This document shows positions 40,026 to 48,734 of a DNA stretch of 64,000 bases, piece after piece. Position 1 is the stretch's first letter. Each line of letters opens with the position of its first letter. The position numbers and the translations under genes were made by a program. This stretch comes from Desulfovibrio sp. (GTDB taxonomy: Bacteria > Desulfobacterota > Desulfovibrionia > Desulfovibrionales > Desulfovibrionaceae). Location: positions 1-64,000 of the forward strand of contig JAILPJ010000025.1 of assembly GCA_024699605.1 (NCBI GenBank), read 5' to 3'. The notes under the pieces were generated by a model. The model worked only from the letters and a program-made list of their open reading frames with translations, made no database searches and was not told where the DNA came from.

Positions 40026-40086
40026 GAAAAACAACGGAGGCAGCGTTTTCTTCCCGGTGTGTTCCGGGCACGCTGAAAATTCGTAA
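40026..40086 (+). promoter_or_regulatory. Structured 5' element copy C upstream of rsmE
   Basis: GGAAAAACAACGGAGG-CAGCGT-TTTCTTCCCGGTGTGTTCCGGGC-ACGCTG-AAAATTCGTAA-ATG. Confidence 0.75.
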
Positions 40087-40824
40087 ATGAGCATGCCAGC
40101 CTTTTATCTTCCCCCAAAGGACTGGGGCAGCAAAGTCTGTCTGAAAGCCCCGGAAAGTCATCATCTGCAGGTTCTACGCATCAACCAGGGAGAAGAGGTG
40201 CAGCTTCTGGACGGCGCTGGCCGCATTGGGCGCTTCAGCGTGACAAGCCTCGGCAAAAACGAGGTATTCTTAGAAGAGAAATCCCAGCAAACCATTGCCA
40301 GACCCGTCTCTCTGCCCATCATCGCCTTGGCGCTCAGCAAGGCCGTACGCCGCGGTTTTTTTCTGGAAAAAGCGGCGGAACTGGGAGCCTATCAAATCTG
40401 GCTCTTTCAGGGGGCCCTGAGTCAGGGCAAAGTTGTGCCTGGTCTTGAGGAGAAAATCCGGCAGACGCTGATTAGCGGCTGCAAGCAGTGCAAAAATCCC
40501 TGGCTGCCTGAAGTGCGGCTTTTTCCTGAAGGCCTTGGCCAGCTTATCACCCAGCTCTCGGACATTGAGCGCCGCATTCTGCCCTGGGAACTGGAAAAAA
40601 CCTCTGCGCTGATTGGCCCAGAGGATCTGGGGCAACCCGGCAAGACCCTCTATGTCATCGGACCTGAGGGCGGCTTTGCGCCACAGGAACTGGAACTGCT
40701 GAAGCAGGCGCGGTTTCGGCGCGTCAGTCTTGGAGCGCGTATTCTGCGCTGCGAAACCGCGGCGACCCTCTGCCTGGGTCTGCACTGGTGGGCATCACAC
40801 CTGACAAAGGACTCTGCTTTGTGA
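40087..40824 (+). CDS. rsmE: 16S rRNA m3U1498 methyltransferase RsmE
   Basis: VIGPEGGFAPQELELLKQARFRRVSLGARILRCETAA. Confidence 0.94.
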   Translation: MSMPAFYLPPKDWGSKVCLKAPESHHLQVLRINQGEEVQLLDGAGRIGRFSVTSLGKNEVFLEEKSQQTIARPVSLPIIALALSKAVRRGFFLEKAAELGAYQIWLFQGALSQGKVVPGLEEKIRQTLISGCKQCKNPWLPEVRLFPEGLGQLITQLSDIERRILPWELEKTSALIGPEDLGQPGKTLYVIGPEGGFAPQELELLKQARFRRVSLGARILRCETAATLCLGLHWWASHLTKDSAL

Positions 40825-42053
40825 GCGTTGCTATTCCCCTTCCCGAACGTCTCAGACCCGATACTGAGGAACTCTTCCTGGGTCAGGGGCACCTCAAAGC
40901 CCGCCTGACGCAGCTCCTGTCCGCAAGCCATCTGCCAAGCCTACTCTTCTTTGGTCCTCCCGGCTGCGGCAAATCCACCCTGGCGCTTTTACTCGCCCGT
41001 CACTTCAAAAAACGCTATGTGCGCATCAGCGCCCCGGAAACCGGTCTGCAAAATCTGCGCCGCACTCTGAACGGCGTGGAAGTCCTCATCCTTGACGAAA
41101 TTCACCGTTTTTCCAAAGCCCAGCAGGATTTCTTCCTGCCCCTGATTGAAAGCGGCGAACTCATCCTTTTGGCCACCACCACGGAAAATCCCTCCTTCAG
41201 CGTCACCAGACAGCTCCTCAGTCGCCTGCACGTCCTGAAATTACGGCCACTTGGACCGGAAGAACTGCTCAAGCTCGCCCGCCGCGGCGCAGAAGCACTT
41301 GGTCGCAAGATTTCCGACGAGGCTCTGGACATTCTGTGCAGCGCAGCCCACGGTGACGCCCGCACCCTGCTGAATCTCGTGGAATACGCGGCCGGTACCA
41401 GCGGTGAGCTTACGCGGGAACGCATGCGTGAGCTTTTACCCGAAATCATGATGCATCATGACAAGCTCGGTGACAGCCACTATGAGTACGCCTCAGCGCT
41501 GATCAAATCCATCCGCGGCAGTGATGTGGACGCCTCGCTCTATTATCTGGCCTGCCTTTTGGAAGGCGGCGAAGATCCCCGCTTCATCTGTCGCCGACTG
41601 ATTCTCTCGGCCTCGGAAGATGTGGGGCTTGCCGATCCCAGGGCTCTGCCTCTGGCTGTTGCCTGTCAGCAGGCCGTAGAATTTGTGGGCATGCCCGAAG
41701 GCTTTATTCCCATGGCGGAAACCGTGACGTACCTGGCCCTGGCACGCAAAAGCAATAGCGCTTATGCCGCATATCTGCGGGCGCAGAATGAAATCCGCCG
41801 TCAGGGGCCTGCTGCGGTGCCGCTCCATCTGCGCAATGCGACCACAGCCCTGCAAAAGGAATGGGGGTACGGCAAAGGCTACAAGTACCCGCACGCTTTT
41901 CCCGACGGGTGGGTGCCGCAGGACTATCTGCCTGAAGAGGTTCGAAACCTGCACTTTTATCAGCCCAAGGAAAACGGCGATGAAGCCCGCTTAAGTCTCT
42001 GGTGGCGTAAAATCAGCCAGAATCATAAAGTCCCACCCAAGCCGTCCGACTAA
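40821..42053 (+). CDS. rarA: Replication-associated recombination protein A (RarA/MgsA)
   Basis: LLFFGPPGCGKSTLA, LDEIHRFSKAQQDFFLPLIESGEL, LLSRLHVLKL; GTG start overlaps rsmE stop. Confidence 0.95.
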   Translation: MSVAIPLPERLRPDTEELFLGQGHLKARLTQLLSASHLPSLLFFGPPGCGKSTLALLLARHFKKRYVRISAPETGLQNLRRTLNGVEVLILDEIHRFSKAQQDFFLPLIESGELILLATTTENPSFSVTRQLLSRLHVLKLRPLGPEELLKLARRGAEALGRKISDEALDILCSAAHGDARTLLNLVEYAAGTSGELTRERMRELLPEIMMHHDKLGDSHYEYASALIKSIRGSDVDASLYYLACLLEGGEDPRFICRRLILSASEDVGLADPRALPLAVACQQAVEFVGMPEGFIPMAETVTYLALARKSNSAYAAYLRAQNEIRRQGPAAVPLHLRNATTALQKEWGYGKGYKYPHAFPDGWVPQDYLPEEVRNLHFYQPKENGDEARLSLWWRKISQNHKVPPKPSD

Positions 42054-42184
42054 GCGAAAAAAACCCAGGCGTTTCCTTGCGTAGCCTGTTTAGGAAGGCC
42101 AATAGGCTGAAAGATGCTGTGAAGCTGCAAAGGTCCCTGGTGTCGGCTGATCAGACGATCAGACGGCGTTTTGAACGATACAGA

Positions 42185-42246
42185 GAAAACAGCGGAGGCG
42201 GCGTTTCCTCCTCGGCTTTGGCCAAGGTCAGCACGCCGAACTATTG
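42185..42246 (+). promoter_or_regulatory. Structured 5' element copy D upstream of plsC-like gene
   Basis: GAAAACAGCGGAGG-CGGCGT-...-ACGCCG-AACTATTG-ATG; closing stem shows a compensatory A:T to G:C change versus other copies. Confidence 0.75.
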
Positions 42247-43041
42247 ATGAACGAAAAATTTCACGTTGCCGACACCTATCACAGCCATGTTGCTCCCCAT
42301 GGTCTCGCCAGAATCCTTCCCTCTCTCACCTTCTACACCAAACTACTCTTTGGCCCCTTTATCTGGCTCTGCAACAAAGCCCGCAAAGGGCAATGCGACG
42401 ATGACTGCTGGGTTGAGGGCAGTGTCTGGTTCTCCAATCAGCTCGAGGAACTCGGCTGCCCCATTGTCGTCGAAGGCCTGGATTATCTGAAAAACTGTGA
42501 TAAACCCTGCGTCATTGTGGCCAACCACATGAGCACGCTGGAAACCTTCGTGCTGCCTGGCATTATCCGTCCCTTCATGCCCTGCACCTTTGTGGTCAAG
42601 GAGAGCCTTGTCAGACTGCCCCTGTTCGGAGCCGTGATGCGTTCCCGCAATCCCGTCGTGCTGGGCCGAAAAAATCCGCGCGAGGATTTACTCCATATTT
42701 TGCGCGAAGGCTGTCAGCGCCTTGAACAGGGCATTTCTCTGATCATCTTTCCCCAGAGCACGCGCATGCCCAATTTTGACCCTCACAGATTCAATTCCAT
42801 CGGGGAGAAACTGGCCAAAAAAGCCCAGGTTCCCCTGATTCCCCTCGCCTTAAAAACCGATGCCTGGACCGCAGGTTCCCTGATTAAAGAAATCGGCCCG
42901 ATCCGTGCGGGAATGCCCGTTCACTTCCGCTTTGGCGCTCCCCAAAGAGTGGAAGGCACGGGCAAGGAACTGCACGAAGAGATCTGCCGGTTCATCGCTG
43001 ACAGCCTGGCAACCTGGTCAACGGATCAGCCTGTTCGCTAA
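42247..43041 (+). CDS. plsC: 1-acyl-sn-glycerol-3-phosphate acyltransferase family protein
   Basis: VANHMSTLETF (HX4D-like variant), FPQSTRMPNF. Confidence 0.85.
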   Translation: MNEKFHVADTYHSHVAPHGLARILPSLTFYTKLLFGPFIWLCNKARKGQCDDDCWVEGSVWFSNQLEELGCPIVVEGLDYLKNCDKPCVIVANHMSTLETFVLPGIIRPFMPCTFVVKESLVRLPLFGAVMRSRNPVVLGRKNPREDLLHILREGCQRLEQGISLIIFPQSTRMPNFDPHRFNSIGEKLAKKAQVPLIPLALKTDAWTAGSLIKEIGPIRAGMPVHFRFGAPQRVEGTGKELHEEICRFIADSLATWSTDQPVR

Positions 43042-43108
43042 CATCCCCTATTTTTCTGGACCATTCTGCCGAAAAACAAGGTACGCACCAAATGTTGGGC
43101 AAAAAAAA

Positions 43109-43131
43109 AGGTTACGGTCAAGACCGTAACC
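43109..43131 (+). terminator. Terminator-like hairpin after plsC
   Basis: GGTTACGGTC-aa-GACCGTAACC. Confidence 0.6.
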
Positions 43132-43234
43132 CACTCTCTTTTGCTCAAAACAAATGAACCCAGCCAAGGCGTTTGGCAGCATCGGCTGCCACGACGGGTC
43201 TTGGCTCTGTGCCAAAGACAGTGCGACTGCACAC

Positions 43235-43312
43235 TGGTCGGGATGGCGCGATTTGAACGCGCGACCTCAGCGTCCCGAACGCTGCGCTCTAGCCAAACTG
43301 AGCCACATCCCG
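43235..43312 (-). tRNA. tRNA-Pro (anticodon CGG)
   Basis: Revcomp CGGGATGTGGCTCAGTTTGGCTAGAGCGCAGCGTTCGGGACGCTGAGGTCGCGCGTTCAAATCGCGCCATCCCGACCA. Confidence 0.95.
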
Positions 43313-43566
43313 TTGGCCTACCTTTAGCCCCCTTTTCCGCTTTTGGCAAGTTTTTTCTATTTGTCAAAGGCCCTGAATTGGCGTATATTTGCTATTTGTG
43401 GTTCCTATTGCAGCCCCTGTCGACCCTGTCGTCCAACAGAGGTCCTTCGGCTGCGTCTCGTGTTTTTTGCCCTAGACCTTTCAGACAAGACCCTGACCGT
43501 TCAGCGCTTGAAACGGTTTGGCGTCTGATCTGAAGACGGGCTTTCTGTTCTCTGAGGGTAGTGCCG

Positions 43567-44658
43567 ATGATTCGAGTCATAGTCGTTGATGATTCTCTCT
43601 TTTTGCGCAATTCTCTCGTGTCGCTCATTGAGCAGGATAGTGAAATTAAAGTCGCGGCCACAGCCAGGGACGGCCTTGATGCCCTCCGCAAGATTCAGGC
43701 TGCTCCCGATGACTTTGACGTGGTCACTCTGGACGTCGAAATGCCCAATATGAACGGGCTCGACACGCTCAAAGAGCTGATGGCCACGGTGCCGCTGCCG
43801 GTCCTGATGATCAGTTCCCTGACCGAACAGGGCGCCGAAACCACTCTGCGGGCTCTGGAATTGGGCGCACTGGATTTTATTCCCAAATCCATGGAAAAAG
43901 ACAAGGATAAGGAAACCTTTGGCCGCGAGATCCGGCAAAAAATCAAGTCGCTGTCCCGACGCAAAATTTTTGTACGCCTGAAATACGGCTTGAAGAATAA
44001 GGCAGCGGACAAAAAAGCCGACAAAGTGCAGCCAGCCAAGCGCAGCTCAGTGCCTGTCGATTACGTGCAAACACCCTGCAAAGGACCGCGTGATCTGGTG
44101 GTGATCGGCGTATCCACCGGTGGGCCGCCAGTGGTGCAGAAAATTCTCTCGGCCATGCCGGCAGATCTGCCAGCCTGCATTCTCGTGGCCCAGCACATGC
44201 CGCCGGCCTTTACCGGTCCCTTTGCCCGCAGACTGGACAGTGTCAGCAAAATCTCCGTCAGTGAAGCCGTCGACGGTGATAAATTTCAGCGTGGGCACGC
44301 CTATGTCTGCCCAGGTGGCAAGCATATCGGAATCCGACTGCGCGGTGTCCTGCCGCAGATTGCCGTGACCGAAGAACCCAAGGATGCGCTCTACAAACCT
44401 ACGGTCAATGTGCTGATGAGCACGGCCGGCAAGTATATGGGCCGCCGTACCCTTGGTGTGATGCTCACCGGCATGGGCAACGACGGCGTTGAAGGCGCCA
44501 AAGTGCTCGTCGACAACGGTGGCTGCCTTATTGCCCAGGACGAAGCCTCGTGTGTGGTCTACGGTATGAACAAAGCCGTCATTGATGCCAAGCTAGCCAA
44601 TCTGATTCTCGATGCCGATGATATCGCCAAAGCGGTCATTGACACGGTTCGCGGCTAG
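43567..44658 (+). CDS. cheB: Chemotaxis protein-glutamate methylesterase CheB
   Basis: Receiver VVDDSLFLR/TLDVEMPNMNG and methylesterase GVSTGGPPVVQKIL, AQHMPPAFTGPFA, LTGMGNDGVEG. Confidence 0.96.
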   Translation: MIRVIVVDDSLFLRNSLVSLIEQDSEIKVAATARDGLDALRKIQAAPDDFDVVTLDVEMPNMNGLDTLKELMATVPLPVLMISSLTEQGAETTLRALELGALDFIPKSMEKDKDKETFGREIRQKIKSLSRRKIFVRLKYGLKNKAADKKADKVQPAKRSSVPVDYVQTPCKGPRDLVVIGVSTGGPPVVQKILSAMPADLPACILVAQHMPPAFTGPFARRLDSVSKISVSEAVDGDKFQRGHAYVCPGGKHIGIRLRGVLPQIAVTEEPKDALYKPTVNVLMSTAGKYMGRRTLGVMLTGMGNDGVEGAKVLVDNGGCLIAQDEASCVVYGMNKAVIDAKLANLILDADDIAKAVIDTVRG

Positions 44659-44800
44659 CCGACCAGATACGGTTCGAACCGCCCGGGATCACGCTCAGCT
44701 GTCCAACGCGGCCACCTGCTCTGTTCTGCCAGCCTGAGTTCGCCAATGGCAAATCCCCCGCCGCAAAAACGGCATCCCCGCATAGTTTAAGGATAGTAGG

Positions 44801-46738
44801 ATGGAAACTGAAACAAACCAAATCTCCCAAGAACAGATTCTGAACGGCCTCAAATCCGACAACAGCTCAGATGTCCGTGACGCGGCCTTCTTGGCTGGGG
44901 AAAACAAATTGCAGGAAGCCGTTCCCGACCTCTGCAAACTGGTGCGCAGCACCAATATCGGCATTCAGGAAGCGGCAGAATTTGCCCTGAGAAAAATCCG
45001 CGGGGCCCAGGTCATCGAAAATCTGCTGCCGCTTTTGCAGAGTGAAGAGGTCTCCGTGCGCAATGCCGCCATGGATATTCTCAGAGAAATCGGCGTCGAC
45101 AGCATTGAAAGCATGCGCCCCTATCTCAAGGGGGAGGACGCGGATCTGCGCATCTTCATCACCGATATTCTGGGCCACTGCAAAAGCCATAAATCGGCGG
45201 ATCTTTTGGCTGAAGCCCTGCTCCGAGATCCCGAGGTCAATGTGCGCTATCAGGCGGCCGTCAGTCTCGGCACCCTGGCCTATCCCGAATCCGTAGTTCC
45301 CCTTTCCCGGGCCATGCACGACGAGGAATGGGTGCAGTTCGCCGTTGTTGAGGCCTTGGCCAAGATCAAGGACACCTCGGCAACCACAGCGTTAGTGCAG
45401 CTTCTGCCTCAGTCTTCGCCGTTGGTCTGCTCGGCCATTGTGGACGCTCTGGGTGATCTGGGCGACATCAAGATTCTGCCCATGCTGCTCAATGCTCTCG
45501 AGAACGTCAACGAAGCCCTGCGCCACACAATCGTCAAGACCGTGGTCAAAATCCTGAACGGCTCCTCTCTCTCGCTGTTACCCAATAAGTACAAAGCCAA
45601 TCTCAATGTCTATCTCTTGAGCGCCTTAAACGACGACAACGAGGATATTCAGGAAGCAGCCCTGACCGGTCTGGAAGCCATCGGCACTGAAAGCGCCAGC
45701 AAACCTGTGCTGAATTTTGCCATTGGCAAAGATCCGGAAACCGATGCCGACATCTACGATCAGGCTGTCAAGACCTTAGCCGCCTTGGGCTATACCCAGG
45801 CCTTGCGTGACGCTCTGCGCTCCGAGGATGAAAAAACCGTACTCGTGGCCATGCAGGCCTGCCAGTTCATTCAGGACCGGGCACCGCTGGAAGAGCTGAA
45901 AAACGCCTTCTGGCACGTCAATGTGGATTTGAAATGCCTGGCCATCCACGAAATTGCTCAGATGGGCAATTGTTCGGACATGCCCTTCTTCCTTTCCGTC
46001 ATCGACGAATGCGACGATTCGGAAATTCTGAAAGGCGTACTGAGTTTCCTGGGCAGCCAGCCCTCCTGCCGCGATATCGACGACATTGTCTTCAATCTCC
46101 TCGACCACAAGCATCAGGACGTGCAGGAAATGGCCCTGGAAGCCTGCATCAATTTGCACAGTGCCGGTCTCAATGAGCGTTTCCGCGCCATGGCCCGCGA
46201 AGGCAATGTCATGCAGCGCATGATGGCCATCTATGCCCTTGGCCGCTACGATGCCATGGAGAATATCAATGAGCTCTCCGCCGGTCTGGAAGACGAGGAC
46301 AGCTCCGTACGCCGCATGAGTGTGGAAGCCTTCCTGAATATGGGCCCCGACGCCGAACGCTTCCTGCCACGGCTTGTTCCGGCGCTCAACGATCCGGACA
46401 AAGACGTGCGCATGGCGGCTGTGGACCTGCTGGGACAGATCTGCACCCCATCAGTCATGCCCCATCTCATGGAGGCCTTAAACGACGAAAACGACTGGGT
46501 ACGGATCCGCGCCATTGAAGCTCTGGGTCATGCCCGTCTTGAAGAAGCCATTCCCCAGCTTTCACAGCTTCTGGAAAAAGGCAGCCCCATGGTCATGAGC
46601 AAAGTCATTGAAGCTCTGGGCATGATCGGTGGCAACGTGGCCTTTACCGTGCTGCTCGGTTTGATGGATCACGAGGATCCGGAAATCCAGCACGCAGCCG
46701 CTGATGCCGTTGCGGCCATTCAGGCCAGTCAGGAGTAG
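44801..46738 (+). CDS. HEAT-repeat protein in chemosensory cluster
   Basis: At least a dozen alpha-helical HEAT/PBS-lyase-like repeats (e.g. DVRMAAVDLLGQI, WVRIRAIEALGHARLEEAIPQL). Confidence 0.92.
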   Translation: METETNQISQEQILNGLKSDNSSDVRDAAFLAGENKLQEAVPDLCKLVRSTNIGIQEAAEFALRKIRGAQVIENLLPLLQSEEVSVRNAAMDILREIGVDSIESMRPYLKGEDADLRIFITDILGHCKSHKSADLLAEALLRDPEVNVRYQAAVSLGTLAYPESVVPLSRAMHDEEWVQFAVVEALAKIKDTSATTALVQLLPQSSPLVCSAIVDALGDLGDIKILPMLLNALENVNEALRHTIVKTVVKILNGSSLSLLPNKYKANLNVYLLSALNDDNEDIQEAALTGLEAIGTESASKPVLNFAIGKDPETDADIYDQAVKTLAALGYTQALRDALRSEDEKTVLVAMQACQFIQDRAPLEELKNAFWHVNVDLKCLAIHEIAQMGNCSDMPFFLSVIDECDDSEILKGVLSFLGSQPSCRDIDDIVFNLLDHKHQDVQEMALEACINLHSAGLNERFRAMAREGNVMQRMMAIYALGRYDAMENINELSAGLEDEDSSVRRMSVEAFLNMGPDAERFLPRLVPALNDPDKDVRMAAVDLLGQICTPSVMPHLMEALNDENDWVRIRAIEALGHARLEEAIPQLSQLLEKGSPMVMSKVIEALGMIGGNVAFTVLLGLMDHEDPEIQHAAADAVAAIQASQE

Positions 46739-46743
46739 CAACG

Positions 46744-48099
46744 ATGAGCACGCAAACCCCCTTTCAGCAGAAGCCGTTCGCCTTTGGTCAGCGTGACAAG
46801 GACGCCAGCAAGGAGAATAAACCGCTCTCGTCACAGTTTAGCAAGCCGCAGACGTTTACGGCGGGTTCCTTTACCCACCACGATGACCGTACGCAGCCTT
46901 TTGGCAGCCGCAGCCAGGAACAGGCCAAACCCTTCTCGGCCTTCCGCCAGACGCAGACCCAGACGCAGACCAGCACGCAGACGCGTCCTTTTTCCACGCA
47001 GTCGGCCAAACCGGCCTCAAGCTTTGGTGCTCGTCAGTCTTCGCCCTTTGCGGCGCAAACCAGCCAGACGACAACGCCGACCTTTGGCAGCCAGCGTCCC
47101 GCCAGTCCAAGCTTTGGCTCGCAGGCAAGCAGCCGGCCGGCCGCCCAGTCTTCCACGCGGCCCTTTTTCCGTGCCGGCACAAGCACAAGCCAGGATCACA
47201 GCACAAGTTCTTTTCACTCAACCCGTCCCCTGCATCTGCAGACGCCCTCCTTCCACAAGGACATGAGTATTTCCGATGAAGAATTTGTGCTCTTGCGTGA
47301 CTTTATTTATAAAAAGTGCGGTATCTTCATTGCCGAAAACCGGAAATATCTCATTGAAAACCGCCTTTCCAACCGCATCAAACATCTCAATCTGAAAAGC
47401 TATTCAGAATACTACAAGTATCTGAAATTCGACGACAATAAAGACGCGGAACTCAATGAACTCTATGTCCTGATGACCACCAATGAGACGAGCTTCTTCA
47501 GGAATCCGCCGCAGCTCAAGGTCTTCCAGGAAATCGTTCTGACCAATATGATCAACGAGATCCGCAAAACCGGCCAGAAAAGACTGAGGATCTGGTCTGC
47601 CGGCTGCTCCACGGGTGAAGAACCCTATACCCTGGCCATCATCATCAGTGAAGTACTCAAGGGTGAACTGCTGACCTGGGATGTCAAGATCACAGCCAAT
47701 GATCTCTCCACCCAGGTTCTGGCAGCGGCCCGCAATGGCATCTATTCCGAGTATTCGCTGCGCACGACCCCCAAGGAACTGGTCAGCCGCTATTTCACCA
47801 AGGACGGTCAAGTCTACAAGATCAATCCGGAAATGAAACGCCTGGTGAATTTCGGGCAGATCAACCTCAACGAACGTGAACAGCTCAAACGCGTGGAAAG
47901 CTCGCACATTGTCTTCTGCCGCAATGTTATCATCTACTTCGACGACGACATGAAACGACGCGTGATCAACTCATTTTACGATAATCTTCTTCCCGGTGGC
48001 GCGCTTCTGATCGGTCATTCAGAAACGCTGCACAATATCTGCCGTTCTTTCGAGCTTGAGCACTATTCGGGCACTATTGTCTACCGCAAGCAAAAGTAA
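46744..48099 (+). CDS. cheR: CheR methyltransferase with ~170-aa Q/S/T/F-rich disordered N-terminus
   Basis: C-term RIWSAGCSTGEEPYTLAI, RNVIIYFDDDMKRRVI; N-term FGSRSQEQAKPFSAFRQTQTQTQT low complexity. Confidence 0.94.
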   Translation: MSTQTPFQQKPFAFGQRDKDASKENKPLSSQFSKPQTFTAGSFTHHDDRTQPFGSRSQEQAKPFSAFRQTQTQTQTSTQTRPFSTQSAKPASSFGARQSSPFAAQTSQTTTPTFGSQRPASPSFGSQASSRPAAQSSTRPFFRAGTSTSQDHSTSSFHSTRPLHLQTPSFHKDMSISDEEFVLLRDFIYKKCGIFIAENRKYLIENRLSNRIKHLNLKSYSEYYKYLKFDDNKDAELNELYVLMTTNETSFFRNPPQLKVFQEIVLTNMINEIRKTGQKRLRIWSAGCSTGEEPYTLAIIISEVLKGELLTWDVKITANDLSTQVLAAARNGIYSEYSLRTTPKELVSRYFTKDGQVYKINPEMKRLVNFGQINLNEREQLKRVESSHIVFCRNVIIYFDDDMKRRVINSFYDNLLPGGALLIGHSETLHNICRSFELEHYSGTIVYRKQK

Positions 48100-48292
48100 C
48101 TGCCCAGAACACACCAAGCTCAAAAACAGGCTTTGACTTTTGCCCCAGACTTTTGGAGCAGAAGTTCCCCAAACCAGAACAAGCCCAATACAGCCATGCT
48201 GGCCAAACACAAAACGCTTGCTCTGCGTTCTTGGGCTACCGGCCAAGGGGGCCGGCCCGGGACGAAAACACCGCAAAATAAGGATGTTTGAC

Positions 48293-48661
48293 ATGCAAAA
48301 ACATATACTGGTCATCGACGATTCCAAAACCATCCGCAACCTTGTGGCCTTTGTGCTGAAAAGTGAAGGCTTCAAGACCAGCACCGCAGAAGACGGACTC
48401 GACGGCATTGAGAAACTCTACAATATCGACGCCGTGGACCTGATCATCGTGGACGTCAACATGCCACGCATGGACGGCTTCACCTTTATCAAAACCGTGC
48501 GTACCCAGGATGCCTACAAGGACATCCCAATCATCGTGCTCTCCACCGAAGGCCAGGAGAAGGACATTCAGACCGGCATGAGCCTCGGGGCCAATCTCTA
48601 CATGGTCAAACCTGCTCAACCTGAAAAAATGGTCCGGAATATAAAGATGCTTCTAGGTTAA
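48293..48661 (+). CDS. cheY: CheY-like response regulator
   Basis: ILVIDDSKTIRNLV, IIVDVNMPRMDGF, VLSTEG, MVKPAQPEKM. Confidence 0.94.
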   Translation: MQKHILVIDDSKTIRNLVAFVLKSEGFKTSTAEDGLDGIEKLYNIDAVDLIIVDVNMPRMDGFTFIKTVRTQDAYKDIPIIVLSTEGQEKDIQTGMSLGANLYMVKPAQPEKMVRNIKMLLG

Positions 48662-48734
48662 CCGATAAGAAGGGTACTCTGCCCTTGCGGGGCAGTTCCC
48701 AGAATCTACGTTAGCTCTATGAAGGTAGGACTGT

